Shown piece after piece: positions 7,853-16,120 of a stretch of DNA of 64,000 bases (positions are counted from its first letter, which is position 1; every line of letters begins with the position of its first letter). Source of the stretch: Hymenobacter yonginensis (lineage in GTDB: Bacteria > Bacteroidota > Bacteroidia > Cytophagales > Hymenobacteraceae); contig NZ_CP115396.1 in assembly GCF_027625995.1 (NCBI RefSeq), forward strand, positions 1,860,001-1,924,000, given 5' to 3'. The position numbers were made by a program, and so were the translations under genes. The notes beneath the pieces were generated by a model. It worked only from the letters and a program-made list of their open reading frames with translations. It did no database searches and was not told where the DNA came from.

Positions 7853-8266
7853 CTACTTGGTGATGGTCAGAAAGACATCTTCTTCCAACTCGAAACCGTA
7901 ACGCTGGATTTCATAAAGACTTGTGCTTTTTCGCTCAGTTGGGAGTTGCCATTGATTACCAGCCCAGCAGGTATGAAGCTCTACTGTGTCCTCCTGTGAG
8001 AGTGCAGAATCAATGAAGGCCAGCAAGGCATTTACTGAACTGGAATTCTTCGCGACTAACTCAGCATCTTCGAAATCAATGTCGTTGGCAAATCCGCAGG
8101 AGCATCCTTGCCAGGAGCCCAGATGGTATATGTTCTTTTTAGTGAAGTGCGGGGCTACTGCCGCATCAGAAGCTGCAATTGGCTGCACGCTAAAAACAGG
8201 TTCTTTAGCATCTAACGCCACCAAAGGCAAATCAGCATCTGCTCCGAGGTAAACGTAGTAGCACAT
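7853..8266 (-). CDS. Hypothetical protein (pair with 7453-7848)
   Basis: A 137-residue unknown protein beginning MCYYVYLGADADLPLVALD. A CSCGF motif lies mid-protein (WQGCSCGFAND) and a CWAGNQW segment is near residue 105. Many short Bacteroidota proteins start with a similar CYYVYLG segment, but I know no function. The start at 8266 is chosen over one 26 residues upstream, which would overlap the ispG end with a cysteine/tryptophan-rich tail. It overlaps nothing, is the first gene of the pair, and is lower in GC than ispG next door, a hint of transfer. Confidence 0.6.
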   Translation of the reverse strand: MCYYVYLGADADLPLVALDAKEPVFSVQPIAASDAAVAPHFTKKNIYHLGSWQGCSCGFANDIDFEDAELVAKNSSSVNALLAFIDSALSQEDTVELHTCWAGNQWQLPTERKSTSLYEIQRYGFELEEDVFLTITK

Positions 8267-8288
8267 ATTAAAACAGTAATAAAGCCGC

Positions 8289-10349
8289 CTACCCCACCAC
8301 CGGCTCTTCCAGCAGCACGGGTTCCAGCCAGCGGCCGTCTTCACGCATGAGTTCGATGAGTTCGTCTACGGCGCGTTCTTCGGGGACGGATTTCTTGATG
8401 ACTTCCTGGCCGCGGTAGAGGGCAATTTTGCCTTTGCCCACACCCACGTAGCCGTAGTCGGCGTCGGCCATTTCGCCGGGGCCGTTCACGATGCAGCCCA
8501 TGATACCGATTTTCACACCCTTCAGGTGGTCGGTGCGCTTACGGATCATGGCGGTGGTTTCCTGCAGATCGAACAGGGTACGGCCGCAGCTGGGGCAGCT
8601 GATGTACTCGGTTTTGCTCATGCGGGTGCGGGCCGCCTGCAGAATGCCGAAGCTGAGCTGGTTGAGCTGGTCGAGCGTGGTGAGCCACTCCTCCTTCGAA
8701 TGCTCGGGCAGCAGCTCGGTGCTCAGCAGCACCCCGTCGCCGAGGCCGTCGAGGAGCAGGCCGCCCACGTCGGTGGCGGCGTAGAGCTGGGTTTGCTCGG
8801 GCGTGAGGGCCGGGTACTGGCGCTGGATGATGACGGGGTTGGGCACCGCGTGGTTCAGCAGCTCAAAGAACGCCCGGCGGATTTCGGGCATGGCGTGGGC
8901 GTTGTCGGTGCGCAGCAGCAGCACGGCCGTGGCATCGGCGCGCAGCAGCGGCAGGGCGGCGGGCGTGAGCGAGGCCAAGGTGTGGCGCACGAAGTTCAGC
9001 TCGGGGTGGCGCGGACCGGCCGCGGCGTACTCTTCGGCCGTGAGCAGCGGGTAGTGGTCGGAGCGCTGGCCGGCGTCGAGCCAGGCGGTGTAGTCCACCA
9101 CTTCCTTCAGGCCGTTGGGCAGCATGAACGGAATGGGCCGCTGGCCCGAGTACACGTAGTCGGCTCCCAGGTCGTTCATTTGAAACTTATCCAGGAACGC
9201 CGAATACAGATGCCCCACGGCGCGCAAATCAGCGTATTCCAGGCCGGGCAGCCGCGAAAGGTCGGCCATGACGCGCGGCACGTTCTGCCCGCCCAGGTTC
9301 AGCACCTCTCGCGTTACGCGGCGGTGGTACTGGAAAGGGTCGATGGGAATAGTAGTTGTTAGTTGTTGGTTGTCAGTTGTCAGTTCGTTTGGAGCGTCAT
9401 TCTCACTGACAACTGACAACGAAGAACTAACAACTGGAGGAATACGCTTAGCCTCCTGCGCCCGGTTCGTATACCTATCAATCAACGCCTTGGCTACGGG
9501 GGCTTCGGCTTCGGGGGCTTCGGTGAGGGACACGCGCACGGTGTCGCCCAGGCCGTCTTCGAGCAGCGTGCCGATGCCCACGGCCGATTTGATGCGGCCG
9601 TCTTCGGCCTCGCCGGCTTCCGTTACGCCCAGGTGCAGCGGGTAAGGCTGCAGGCCCTCCTCATCGAGCTTCTGCACCAGCAGGCGGTAGGCCTGCACCA
9701 TCACTTGGGTATTGCTGGCCTTCATGCTCAGCACCACGTCGTAGTAGTTTTCCTCCTCGCAGAGGCGCAGAAATTCCAGCGCCGACTCCACCATGCCCAG
9801 CGGCGTATCGCCGTAGCGGCTCAGAATCCGGTCGGACAAAGAGCCGTGGTTGGTGCCGATGCGCATGGCCGTGCCGTACTGCTTGCAGATCTGCACCAGC
9901 GGGCGGAACCGCTCCCGGATGCGCTCCACCTCGGCGGCGTAGCTGCTGTCGGTGTACTCAATGACTTCGAACTTCTTCTTATCGGCGTAGTTGCCGGGGT
10001 TCACGCGCACTTTCTCCACGATGCGGGCGGCCAGCTCGGCGGCGTTGGGCGTGAAGTGGATGTCGGCAATGAGCGGCACAGTGCAGCCGCGCTTGCGCAG
10101 CTCCTTCTTGATTTCGAGCAGGTTCTGGGCCTCCTTCACGCTGGGGGCCGTGATGCGCACGTACTCGCAGCCGGCTTCCACCATGCGCAGCGTCTGCTCC
10201 ACCGAGCCCAGCGTGTCCATGGTGTCCACGGTGGTCATGCTCTGCACCCGGATGGGGTTGAGCCCGCCCATTGGCAGGTCGCCGATTTTTACTTCCCGGC
10301 TGAGGCGGCGCTTGTATTCGGTGAGGCTGGGGCAATACGTCTTGTTCAT
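8289..10349 (-). CDS. ispG: 4-hydroxy-3-methylbut-2-enyl diphosphate synthase (long form)
   Basis: The penultimate MEP-pathway enzyme, converting MEcPP to HMBPP with a [4Fe-4S] cluster. It has 686 residues, the long form with an inserted central domain seen in Bacteroidota, Chlamydia and plants. The N-terminal TIM barrel begins with DLPMGGLNPIRVQSMTTVDT. The C-terminal cluster domain contains YISCPSCGRTLFDL, GCIVNGPGEMADADYGYVG and the end VPEERAVDELIELM. The start at 10349 (MNKTYCPSLTEYKRR) is standard; an earlier one would add 46 residues. Residues about 305-332 are encoded by an 82-bp inverted repeat inserted without breaking the frame, in the linker before the large insert domain. Confidence 0.95.
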   Translation of the reverse strand: MNKTYCPSLTEYKRRLSREVKIGDLPMGGLNPIRVQSMTTVDTMDTLGSVEQTLRMVEAGCEYVRITAPSVKEAQNLLEIKKELRKRGCTVPLIADIHFTPNAAELAARIVEKVRVNPGNYADKKKFEVIEYTDSSYAAEVERIRERFRPLVQICKQYGTAMRIGTNHGSLSDRILSRYGDTPLGMVESALEFLRLCEEENYYDVVLSMKASNTQVMVQAYRLLVQKLDEEGLQPYPLHLGVTEAGEAEDGRIKSAVGIGTLLEDGLGDTVRVSLTEAPEAEAPVAKALIDRYTNRAQEAKRIPPVVSSSLSVVSENDAPNELTTDNQQLTTTIPIDPFQYHRRVTREVLNLGGQNVPRVMADLSRLPGLEYADLRAVGHLYSAFLDKFQMNDLGADYVYSGQRPIPFMLPNGLKEVVDYTAWLDAGQRSDHYPLLTAEEYAAAGPRHPELNFVRHTLASLTPAALPLLRADATAVLLLRTDNAHAMPEIRRAFFELLNHAVPNPVIIQRQYPALTPEQTQLYAATDVGGLLLDGLGDGVLLSTELLPEHSKEEWLTTLDQLNQLSFGILQAARTRMSKTEYISCPSCGRTLFDLQETTAMIRKRTDHLKGVKIGIMGCIVNGPGEMADADYGYVGVGKGKIALYRGQEVIKKSVPEERAVDELIELMREDGRWLEPVLLEEPVVG
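9354..9435. repeat. Inverted repeat inserted in frame within ispG
   Basis: The left arm (9354-9384, AGTTGTTAGTTGTTGG...) and right arm (9405-9435) are 31 bp each with two mismatches, around a 20-base centre. The encoded peptide, about 27 residues rich in S, T, N and Q, is low-complexity and unlike IspG. Related TTGTTNGTTG(T/C)CAGTTGTC arms occur at 13801-13890, and a partial copy at about 37676-37701. Confidence 0.85.
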
Positions 10350-10549
10350 AGAAAGAAAACCGGCGGCGGAAGTCGAAAGTTGCGGGACCGAGCAAAGGTA
10401 CGAGGTAGCCGCTACGTTCGGGTGCCGCGCCAGCTGCCTGGCGCCGACCAGTGCCGGGCCGGCAGCCCCCACCCGGACGGCGTGCACCGAAAGCCCGCGT
10501 TACCCGCTAACTTGTCGGCCCGCTATACTAGGCTCCTGCCTTCCCTGCC

Positions 10550-11746
10550 ATGACCGATTTCACTACGTCCCGCCGCCATTTTCTGAAGCTCACGGGCCTT
10601 ACGCTGGTGGGTTTGCCGCTGGGCCTCTCCGGCTGCGCTGCCGCCCTCACAGGCCGCAGCCGCCCCGACTATCTGGTGTACGTGGGCACCTACGCCAAGG
10701 CAGAGGCCGACAGCATCTTCCTCTACCGCCTAAACGCCACCACCGGGGCCCTCACCCGCCTGCGGGCCGAAAAAGGCGGCCCCAACCCAACTTATATAGC
10801 CCTTGATACCAAGCGCCAGCATCTCTACGCTGCCAATGAGGTCGACGAGTTTCAGGGCGCAAAAAGCGGCTTCGTCAGCGCCTTTGCCATCGACCGGCGC
10901 ACGGGTGGCCTCATGCTGCTCAACCAGCAGCTGTCGGGCGGCGGTGGCCCCTGCTACGTCAGCATAGCCGGCAGCAACCAGGCAACGCTGGTGGCCAACT
11001 ACGGCGGCGGCAGCGTGAGCCTGCTGCCTCTCGCCCCGGATGGCAAGCTACAGCCATCGGCCGCCACTGCCCAGTACCGCGGCTCGGGGCCCGTTAAAAA
11101 CCGCCAGGGCGAGCCCCACGCTCACTGCATCCTCCCCGACCCCGCCAACCGTTTCGCCTTTGCCGTGGACCTGGGCACCGACCAGGTGCTGGGCTACCAG
11201 TTGGCGGCCAATGGTAGCCAGTGGACGCCGCTGCCGGCCCCGGCCTTCACCACTCAGCCAGGCGCCGGGCCGCGCCACCTCACGTTTCACCCCAACGGCT
11301 GCTGGGCTTTCCTCATCAATGAGCTGGCCTGCAGCATCACGGCCCTGACCTACGACACCACGGCCGGCACGTTCCGGGAGCTGCACACCGTGCCGACGCT
11401 GCCGGCCGGCTTCACGGCCCCCAACACCTGCGCCGACATCCACGTGCACCCCAACGGCCGCTTTGTGTACGCCACCAACCGTGGCCACGACAGCCTGGCC
11501 GTATTTGCCATAGCCCCCGACTCCGGCCGCCTGACGCTGGTAGAACACGTGAGCACCCAGGGCAAAACGCCCCGCAACTTCGCCATCGACCCCAGCGGCG
11601 CCATTCTGCTGGTAGCCAACCAGAACTCCAACAATATCGCCACCTACACCATCAATGCGCAAACGGGCCGGCTGACGCCTACAGGCGTGGTGGTGGAAGT
11701 GCCCGCGCCCGTCTGCCTGCAGGTGGTGCCGGATTTTCTGGCGTAG
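10550..11746 (+). CDS. Lactonase-family beta-propeller protein (6-phosphogluconolactonase-like), Tat-exported
   Basis: A 398-residue protein of the YbhE/lactonase family, a seven-bladed propeller. Blades are visible as recurring segments such as YVGTYAKAEADSIFLYRLNATTGALTRL, GPRHLTFHPNG, HVHPNGRFVYATNRGHDSLAVFAI and GKTPRNFAIDPSGAILLVANQNSNNI. The N-terminus has a twin-arginine signal, SRRHFLKLTG, then a hydrophobic stretch ending LSGC, so it is probably a Tat-exported lipoprotein. Export makes a role in the cytosolic pentose phosphate pathway unlikely; a sugar-lactone hydrolase in the envelope is more plausible. Single gene with a strong downstream terminator. Confidence 0.85.
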   Translation: MTDFTTSRRHFLKLTGLTLVGLPLGLSGCAAALTGRSRPDYLVYVGTYAKAEADSIFLYRLNATTGALTRLRAEKGGPNPTYIALDTKRQHLYAANEVDEFQGAKSGFVSAFAIDRRTGGLMLLNQQLSGGGGPCYVSIAGSNQATLVANYGGGSVSLLPLAPDGKLQPSAATAQYRGSGPVKNRQGEPHAHCILPDPANRFAFAVDLGTDQVLGYQLAANGSQWTPLPAPAFTTQPGAGPRHLTFHPNGCWAFLINELACSITALTYDTTAGTFRELHTVPTLPAGFTAPNTCADIHVHPNGRFVYATNRGHDSLAVFAIAPDSGRLTLVEHVSTQGKTPRNFAIDPSGAILLVANQNSNNIATYTINAQTGRLTPTGVVVEVPAPVCLQVVPDFLA

Positions 11747-11885
11747 GCGGCCACTGCCAGGCGGCAGTGGTGCCGGCCAATCCTATCCGCCAGCAGAGCC
11801 TGTCAGCCAGCACCCGTAATCTTCCATTCGATGCATCATTATGCGGGAGAAAACCTGATGCAACGCGGACGTACCTGATCTCCTG

Positions 11886-11957
11886 CACAAAAAAAGAAAC
11901 GAGTATCCGGCGCGGCCCCAAAGCGGGCTGGTACCGGATACTCGCTTCTTTTTTGTG
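11886..11957. terminator. Bidirectional terminator
   Basis: A long imperfect stem (CACAAAAAAAGAAACGAGTATCCGG with CCGGATACTCGCTTCTTTTTTGTG) has a T-run on each strand. It separates the convergent lactonase-family gene and the oxidoreductase at 11984-12643. The remaining bases of this gap show nothing else. Confidence 0.8.
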
Positions 11958-11983
11958 TGGGAAGTGACGTGCTGCTTCTTTCG

Positions 11984-12643
11984 CTACTGTTGGTTGGCGC
12001 GCCGGAATACGCCCTCCAGCGCATCGGTCTGCACGCCGGGCTTGGTGTCCAGGGCAGCGTTGATCATGGCTTGGGCCACCTCGCGGCCGTGGATGGGGCG
12101 GTACTGCTGCAGGCCGGGCACCCGGGCTATCAGATCAGCAAGGGGCAGCGCAATGCGCTCCGACAGGCGGGGCGTGTGGCGGCTGCCGGCCAGCATCCCG
12201 GGCTGAATGATGCGAATTCGCTGGAAAGGCAGCCGCTTGATGGCGCGCTCCAGCTCGCCCTTCATGCGGGTGTAAAACACGAAAGCCTCCGGATCGGCCG
12301 ACGCCGACGACACCAGCACGTAGGTGGCCACGCCGTTCTGCGCCGCGGCTTCCGCGGTCTGGAACTGGTAGGTATAGTCTACCTTATACTGCCCGGCCGT
12401 GCTGCCGGCCTGGCCCAGGGTGGTGCCCAGGGCCGAAAACAGCACGTCGCCGGTGAGCAGGTGCTGCCACTGCTGTGGCTGGTCGAAGTCCACGAGGTGT
12501 TCTTCCAGCCGTTCGGGATTGTGGTAACCGGTTGGCCGGCGGGTAAAAACTTTGATACGGTCAAAACGGGTATCGGAGAGCAACTGGCGCAGCGTATAGT
12601 CGCCGACCAGTCCGGTAGCCCCGATAAGTAAAGCGGTAAGCAT
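11984..12643 (-). CDS. NAD(P)H-binding SDR-type oxidoreductase
   Basis: A 219-residue atypical SDR beginning MLTALLIGATGLVGDYTLRQLL, with the Rossmann GATGLVG at residues 8-14. Central features are YVLVSSASADPEAFVFYTRMKGELERAIKRL (Y and K of the active region near residues 122-126) and RIIQPGMLAGSR. This fits the HTATIP2/YwnB-like oxidoreductases. The start at 12643 removes 13 non-conserved residues. It is convergent with the lactonase gene. Substrate unknown; it is not adjacent to a pathway gene. Confidence 0.8.
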   Translation of the reverse strand: MLTALLIGATGLVGDYTLRQLLSDTRFDRIKVFTRRPTGYHNPERLEEHLVDFDQPQQWQHLLTGDVLFSALGTTLGQAGSTAGQYKVDYTYQFQTAEAAAQNGVATYVLVSSASADPEAFVFYTRMKGELERAIKRLPFQRIRIIQPGMLAGSRHTPRLSERIALPLADLIARVPGLQQYRPIHGREVAQAMINAALDTKPGVQTDALEGVFRRANQQ

Positions 12644-12755
12644 AATGTGCAGGTGTGAGCAGAGAGCGGCAGTTCGCCACACATAGGCCGGCGAAATCCC
12701 CCCTTGTACGCAGCTACCGGCTTATGGTTCGCTGAAAAATCCTGCTTACTCAAAA

Positions 12756-13733
12756 TTATTCCACTACCAGCAGCACCAGCTTGCCAATGTGGGCGCTGCT
12801 TTCCAGCATTTCGTGCGCGGCAGCAGCCTCAGCCAGCGGAAAGGTGTGGTGCAGTAGCGGCTTCATTTTGCCGGCCGCCAGCAGCGGCCACACATGGCGC
12901 TCCACCTCGGCCGCCAGCGCGGCCTTGAAGTCGGCGGAGCGGGGCCGCAGCGTGCTACCCGTAATGGTCAGGCGGCGGCGCATCACCTCCAGCGCGTTGA
13001 ACTCGGCATTACCGCCCTGCATGGCATTGATGAACACGAGGCGGCCGTCGTCGCGCAGCAAACGCAGGTTTTTGGCCGTGTAGTCGCCGCCAATCATGTC
13101 CAGCACCACATCGGCGCCACCGGCGGCCTGCACCGCTTCCTCAAAATCCTGCTCTTTGTAGTTGACGACCAGATCGGCCCCAAGCTGGCGTACGGCCTCA
13201 GCCTTGGCCTCGCTGCCCACCGTGACTGCTACCGAACTACCCAGGGCCGTAGCCAGCTGCACGGCCGTGGTGCCAATGCCGCTGCTGCCGCCGTGCACCA
13301 GCAGCCGCTCGCCGGACTGCAGCTGCCCCCGCTGAAACACGTTGTGCCAGACCGTAAACACCGTTTCGGGCAGCGCCGCCGCCGCCGCGAATTCCCAACC
13401 AGCCGGCACCGACAGGCAGTGGCGGGCATCCACTACGGCGTACTCGGCGTAGCCGCCGGCGGCCAGCAGCGCGCACACCCGGTCGCCGGGATGCCAGCGG
13501 GCGGCGGCAGCGCCGCACTGCTCCACTACCCCAGCTATTTCCAGGCCCGGTACGGTTCCGGCCACGTCGCCGGAGCCGGCATATTTGCCCTGCCGCAGCA
13601 GCACGTCGGGCCGGTTGACGCCGGCCGCGTGCACCCGGATCAGCACTTCATGGGCGGCCGGCACCGGCCGGGGCTGCTCCTGCAACTCCAGCACCTCGGG
13701 GCCGCCGGCCTGGGTAATAACAATGGCTTTCAT
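12756..13733 (-). CDS. NAD(P)H-quinone oxidoreductase, PIG3 family
   Basis: A 325-residue zinc-independent medium-chain dehydrogenase starting MKAIVITQAGGPEVLELQ. It has the GroES-like N-domain (HAAGVNRPDVLLRQG) and the nucleotide-binding motif LLVHGGSSGIGTTAVQLA near residue 145. The C-terminal GRLVFINAMQGG and GKLVLLVVE match the PIG3/quinone oxidoreductase group, which reduces quinones with NADPH. The start at 13733 is unambiguous by homology; the frame stays open upstream through a dispersed repeat but is not coding there. Single gene. Confidence 0.92.
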   Translation of the reverse strand: MKAIVITQAGGPEVLELQEQPRPVPAAHEVLIRVHAAGVNRPDVLLRQGKYAGSGDVAGTVPGLEIAGVVEQCGAAAARWHPGDRVCALLAAGGYAEYAVVDARHCLSVPAGWEFAAAAALPETVFTVWHNVFQRGQLQSGERLLVHGGSSGIGTTAVQLATALGSSVAVTVGSEAKAEAVRQLGADLVVNYKEQDFEEAVQAAGGADVVLDMIGGDYTAKNLRLLRDDGRLVFINAMQGGNAEFNALEVMRRRLTITGSTLRPRSADFKAALAAEVERHVWPLLAAGKMKPLLHHTFPLAEAAAAHEMLESSAHIGKLVLLVVE

Positions 13734-13800
13734 AGACGAAATCAAGTGGAACAAGGCGAACATCCGCCTCGCTCCCCATACGTGCACGGCTACGCTGCTG

Positions 13801-13890
13801 GTTGTTCGTTGCCAGTTGTCAGTCGTAAAGCAGTGTTTGCTAGCATCCGGGCATTTCCCTATCCTGACGAACAACTGACAACGAGCAACT
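13801..13890. repeat. Inverted repeat related to the ispG insert
   Basis: The left arm GTTGTTCGTTGCCAGTTGTC (from 13801) and the right arm ending at 13890 are inverted with a few mismatches, around a centre of about 40 bases. The arms match those of the repeat within ispG (9354-9435). It fills most of the gap between divergent genes. Confidence 0.7.
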
Positions 13891-13938
13891 ATCCATTTCC
13901 GCACCAGTTGGGCGTGATTTTGCGTACTTGCTTCTGAC

Positions 13939-14451
13939 ATGAAAAAAGTAATCCTGCTCCCCCACTTCCTGCGCACCGCCGGCCTGCTGACCGGCATGGC
14001 CGCCTGGCAAACGGGCCGTCTGTTCCGCAAAGCCGCCGCCTCCGCCCTCGATTCTATTCAGGAAGTGCTGCGGGCCGAACTGAAAAAGGGCAATCAGCAG
14101 CTGGCGGCAGACTTTCTGACCAACAAAGCCCTGCCGGCAGCGCGGGCCCTGTTGCTGGAACGCATGGCGGCGCGGCTGCTAGTGCGCATCGGGCTGCGCG
14201 GGGCGCTGGCCTCCAGCGTGGTGGGCTGGATTCTGCCCGTTGTGCTGGAGCAGATGGTGAAGGTGGGCCAGAAGACCGGGCTGTTCGACAAAATCCGCAG
14301 CCACGGCACCGTGCAGGACACCCTGCACCGCCTCGACGAACTGAAGGAAGCCGTCTGGAAACGCCTCTCACCCGACCACGGCAGCAGCGTGGAGCTGCTC
14401 GATGATGACGCCGAATTGCCCCGCCGGATTTCGGCCTCGAAGGAAGAGTAA
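13939..14451 (+). CDS. Hypothetical protein
   Basis: A 170-residue unknown protein. The N-terminus (MKKVILLPHFLRTAGLLTGMAAWQ) is amphipathic with weak signal character. A hydrophobic segment near residues 85-105 (ASSVVGWILPVVLEQMVKVGQ) could be a membrane helix. The middle is helical and basic, and the tail is acidic (LLDDDAELPRRISASKEE). It may be a small membrane-associated protein. It is read away from the quinone oxidoreductase and followed 97 bases later by another small unknown in the same direction. No family recognised. Confidence 0.6.
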   Translation: MKKVILLPHFLRTAGLLTGMAAWQTGRLFRKAAASALDSIQEVLRAELKKGNQQLAADFLTNKALPAARALLLERMAARLLVRIGLRGALASSVVGWILPVVLEQMVKVGQKTGLFDKIRSHGTVQDTLHRLDELKEAVWKRLSPDHGSSVELLDDDAELPRRISASKEE

Positions 14452-14548
14452 ACGCCGCTTTCCGGCGGATAATTCCCCCACGAAAATTTAGCTATTTTCT
14501 GCTTAAACGGTAAATCCGGGGCGTTTTTTCCTGTCGTAAGTGGGACCG

Positions 14549-14902
14549 ATGAATACCTCGGACGAACTCACCCCGGAGCGACTTACCCAAGACTCGCTCA
14601 CGCTGAGCCGGTCGCTGCGCACCCTCTACCGCAACGCCCGGCACCTGCAACACACCGACCCTTACGCCGCGGCCCGCCTCGGCCGCATCGCCGATCAGGC
14701 AGAGTATTTTCTGCAGCAATGGCCCGCCGCCCAGTGGCCCGAGCACGCCTCCGGCCCCGACTGGCCTATGCCGGCCAAAGACGTACTGCTCACCTGGCTG
14801 ACTACGGCTCGCCGCGAGGCGGCCGCAGGTGGTACGCTCACCTACTCGCGCTGGCACCAGATGCTCAATACGCTGCTAGCGGCGCTGGTGCCGTTTGCCT
14901 GA
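14549..14902 (+). CDS. Hypothetical helical protein
   Basis: A 117-residue soluble, helical protein that I do not recognise (MNTSDELTPERLTQDSLTLSRSLRTLYRNARHLQHTDPYAAARLGRIADQ...). It has no signal peptide, membrane segment or cysteines. The ATG at 14549 is preferred over a GTG three codons upstream. It is the last chromosomal gene before the integrated element and is closed by a strong terminator at 14920-14958. Without the element it would converge with glnA. Confidence 0.55.
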   Translation: MNTSDELTPERLTQDSLTLSRSLRTLYRNARHLQHTDPYAAARLGRIADQAEYFLQQWPAAQWPEHASGPDWPMPAKDVLLTWLTTARREAAAGGTLTYSRWHQMLNTLLAALVPFA

Positions 14903-14919
14903 AACTGCTCTCCTTACTG

Positions 14920-14958
14920 AAATGGTCAGCCTACTCACAGAGTAGGCTGACCATTTTT
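14920..14958 (+). terminator. Rho-independent terminator
   Basis: A perfect 17-bp stem AAATGGTCAGCCTACTC (14920-14936) with 14940-14956, loop of three bases, then TTTTTT partly within the arm. It ends the small gene at 14549-14902. Confidence 0.9.
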
Positions 14959-14999
14959 TATATTCGTTTACCGGCGGCGAAGGCATTTGCCTCGAACTA

Positions 15000-15030
15000 T
15001 ATGGGCACAAAAAAGGCCGCCCCACCCGGA
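15000..15030. other. attL core (31-bp direct repeat)
   Basis: The 31 bases starting TATGGGCACAAAAAAGGCCG and ending ACCCGGA are identical to 61115-61145. Sequence differs at once on both sides of the two copies. The right copy lies within the glnA terminator and beside an integrase, so this copy is read as the left junction of the integrated element. Confidence 0.85.
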
Positions 15031-15089
15031 CTTATTTCAAGGCCTGAAAACCTTCTTATTACAATTTAAAGCAGGTTTCGCTCGAAAAT

Positions 15090-15113
15090 AGTGGCAGGTA
15101 TAGTGGCCAAGCC
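15090..15113 (+). repeat. Left-end 12-bp repeats (candidate arm-type integrase sites)
   Basis: Two adjacent 12-base units, AGTGGCAGGTAT and AGTGGCCAAGCC, 60 bases inside attL. The same unit is repeated six times next to the integrase at 60942-61025. Presence at both ends of the element is the reason for calling them integrase arm sites. Confidence 0.6.
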
Positions 15114-15115
15114 TG

Positions 15116-15262
15116 CTACGTTTTGGCCGCGATTTTCAGCTGGTGGAGGCTGGTTCTCCGCTCGCCTTTTCGGAAGGTAAACAGGTACCAGCGGCCGAGC
15201 ACCCGGTGGCACCGGGTGCTCGGCCGATCTAGGTTATTTTCTTCGCCTTCGCAAGAGAGACT
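15116..15262 (-). pseudogene. Remnant of a 16121-16447-like lipoprotein gene
   Basis: The minus strand can be read without a stop from about 15262 to a TAG at 15116-15118, but there is no start codon. The fragment STRCHRVLGRWYLFTFRKGE resembles YTRWRRVHGRWYQYTYARND of the lipoprotein at 16121-16447, including the GRWY core. The fragment also contains a perfect 14-bp hairpin (15193-15206 with 15212-15225). It seems to be the 3' end of a duplicated and decayed gene at the element's left edge; the 12-bp arm repeats directly follow it. Confidence 0.4.
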
Positions 15263-15427
15263 ATACTACTTATGCACAGGCATTATTCCTTTTCTGATAA
15301 AATTTCTTTCATAATTACAGCCAAAAAAAATCATTGCCGTATCAGGGCCATTGTTTTTAAGTACAGTTTCCAAGTACAGTTGGCACGTACTTTGGGTACT
15401 AGTCTTCACTGTCTTTTTCTTTTTCAT

Positions 15428-16054
15428 ATGAAGTTCCCTCCATTCATCAAACAGCTTGCTCTAACTGCCTCATTAGCCCAAATCGGGGTCACTAGCGCAT
15501 TGGTCGTGCCAGTCCTACTTCCCACGACTGCCGTTGCGCAGAACCAAGCCAGTCAGGCAGCATCAATTTCGAACCGCTTAGAGCAGTTGGTTGGCGGTCT
15601 TTTCAATGGCCAGCGTGACGCTGTGCGCCAATATGCGGAAACGCTGGTGCGTGACCGGGGCCAAAACCGGCAAGCCGCAATCCAGCAGTTTGAAAACGCC
15701 CTGAAGCCAACGCTCTCTCCAATTCAGTTTGAGCAGTACATGGCATACAGAGAGTATGTAATGACCGGGAAAGGAGCGCGTCCTGCAGCAACGAAGGGGC
15801 CACGTACACAGGCAGAAGCTGCTGGTGCTATTGCGACTCGCATTGAAAAGGGTCTTGGCGGTCTTTTCAATGGCCAGCGTGACGCTGTGCGCCAGTATGC
15901 GGAAACGCTGGTGCGTGATCGGGAGCAAAACCAGGAAGCCGCAATCCAGCAGTTTGAAAATGCCCTCAAGCCAGTGCTTTCACCGATTCAGTTTGAGAAA
16001 TATCAGGCTAACCGTGACTTTTACCTTACCGGCCGCGGCCAGAAGGGCAAATAG
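15428..16054 (+). CDS. Secreted protein with two tandem repeats
   Basis: A 208-residue exported protein. A Sec signal (to about residue 38, ending TTAVAQ) is followed by two copies of a segment of about 75 residues, each containing LFNGQRDAVRQYAETLVRDR, AAIQQFENALKP and LSPIQFE(Q/K)Y. The copies are nearly identical at the DNA level over about 70 bases (from about 15592 and 15855), so the duplication is recent. The start at 15428 is chosen because it begins the signal peptide; the frame upstream is AT-rich non-coding. First cargo gene inside the left end; a perfect terminator follows. Function unknown. Confidence 0.7.
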   Translation: MKFPPFIKQLALTASLAQIGVTSALVVPVLLPTTAVAQNQASQAASISNRLEQLVGGLFNGQRDAVRQYAETLVRDRGQNRQAAIQQFENALKPTLSPIQFEQYMAYREYVMTGKGARPAATKGPRTQAEAAGAIATRIEKGLGGLFNGQRDAVRQYAETLVRDREQNQEAAIQQFENALKPVLSPIQFEKYQANRDFYLTGRGQKGK

Positions 16055-16075
16055 CAATAATTGTATGCACTGAGT

Positions 16076-16116
16076 AAACTAACACGGGGTAGCATTCTGC
16101 TACCCCGTGTTAGTTT
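16076..16116. terminator. Terminator hairpin between convergent genes
   Basis: Perfect 19-bp inverted arms (16076-16094 and 16098-16116, starting AAACTAACACGGGG) with a 3-base loop. It has A- and T-tails, so it can work in both directions between the secreted repeat protein and the lipoprotein. Confidence 0.85.
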
Positions 16117-16120
16117 AAAG

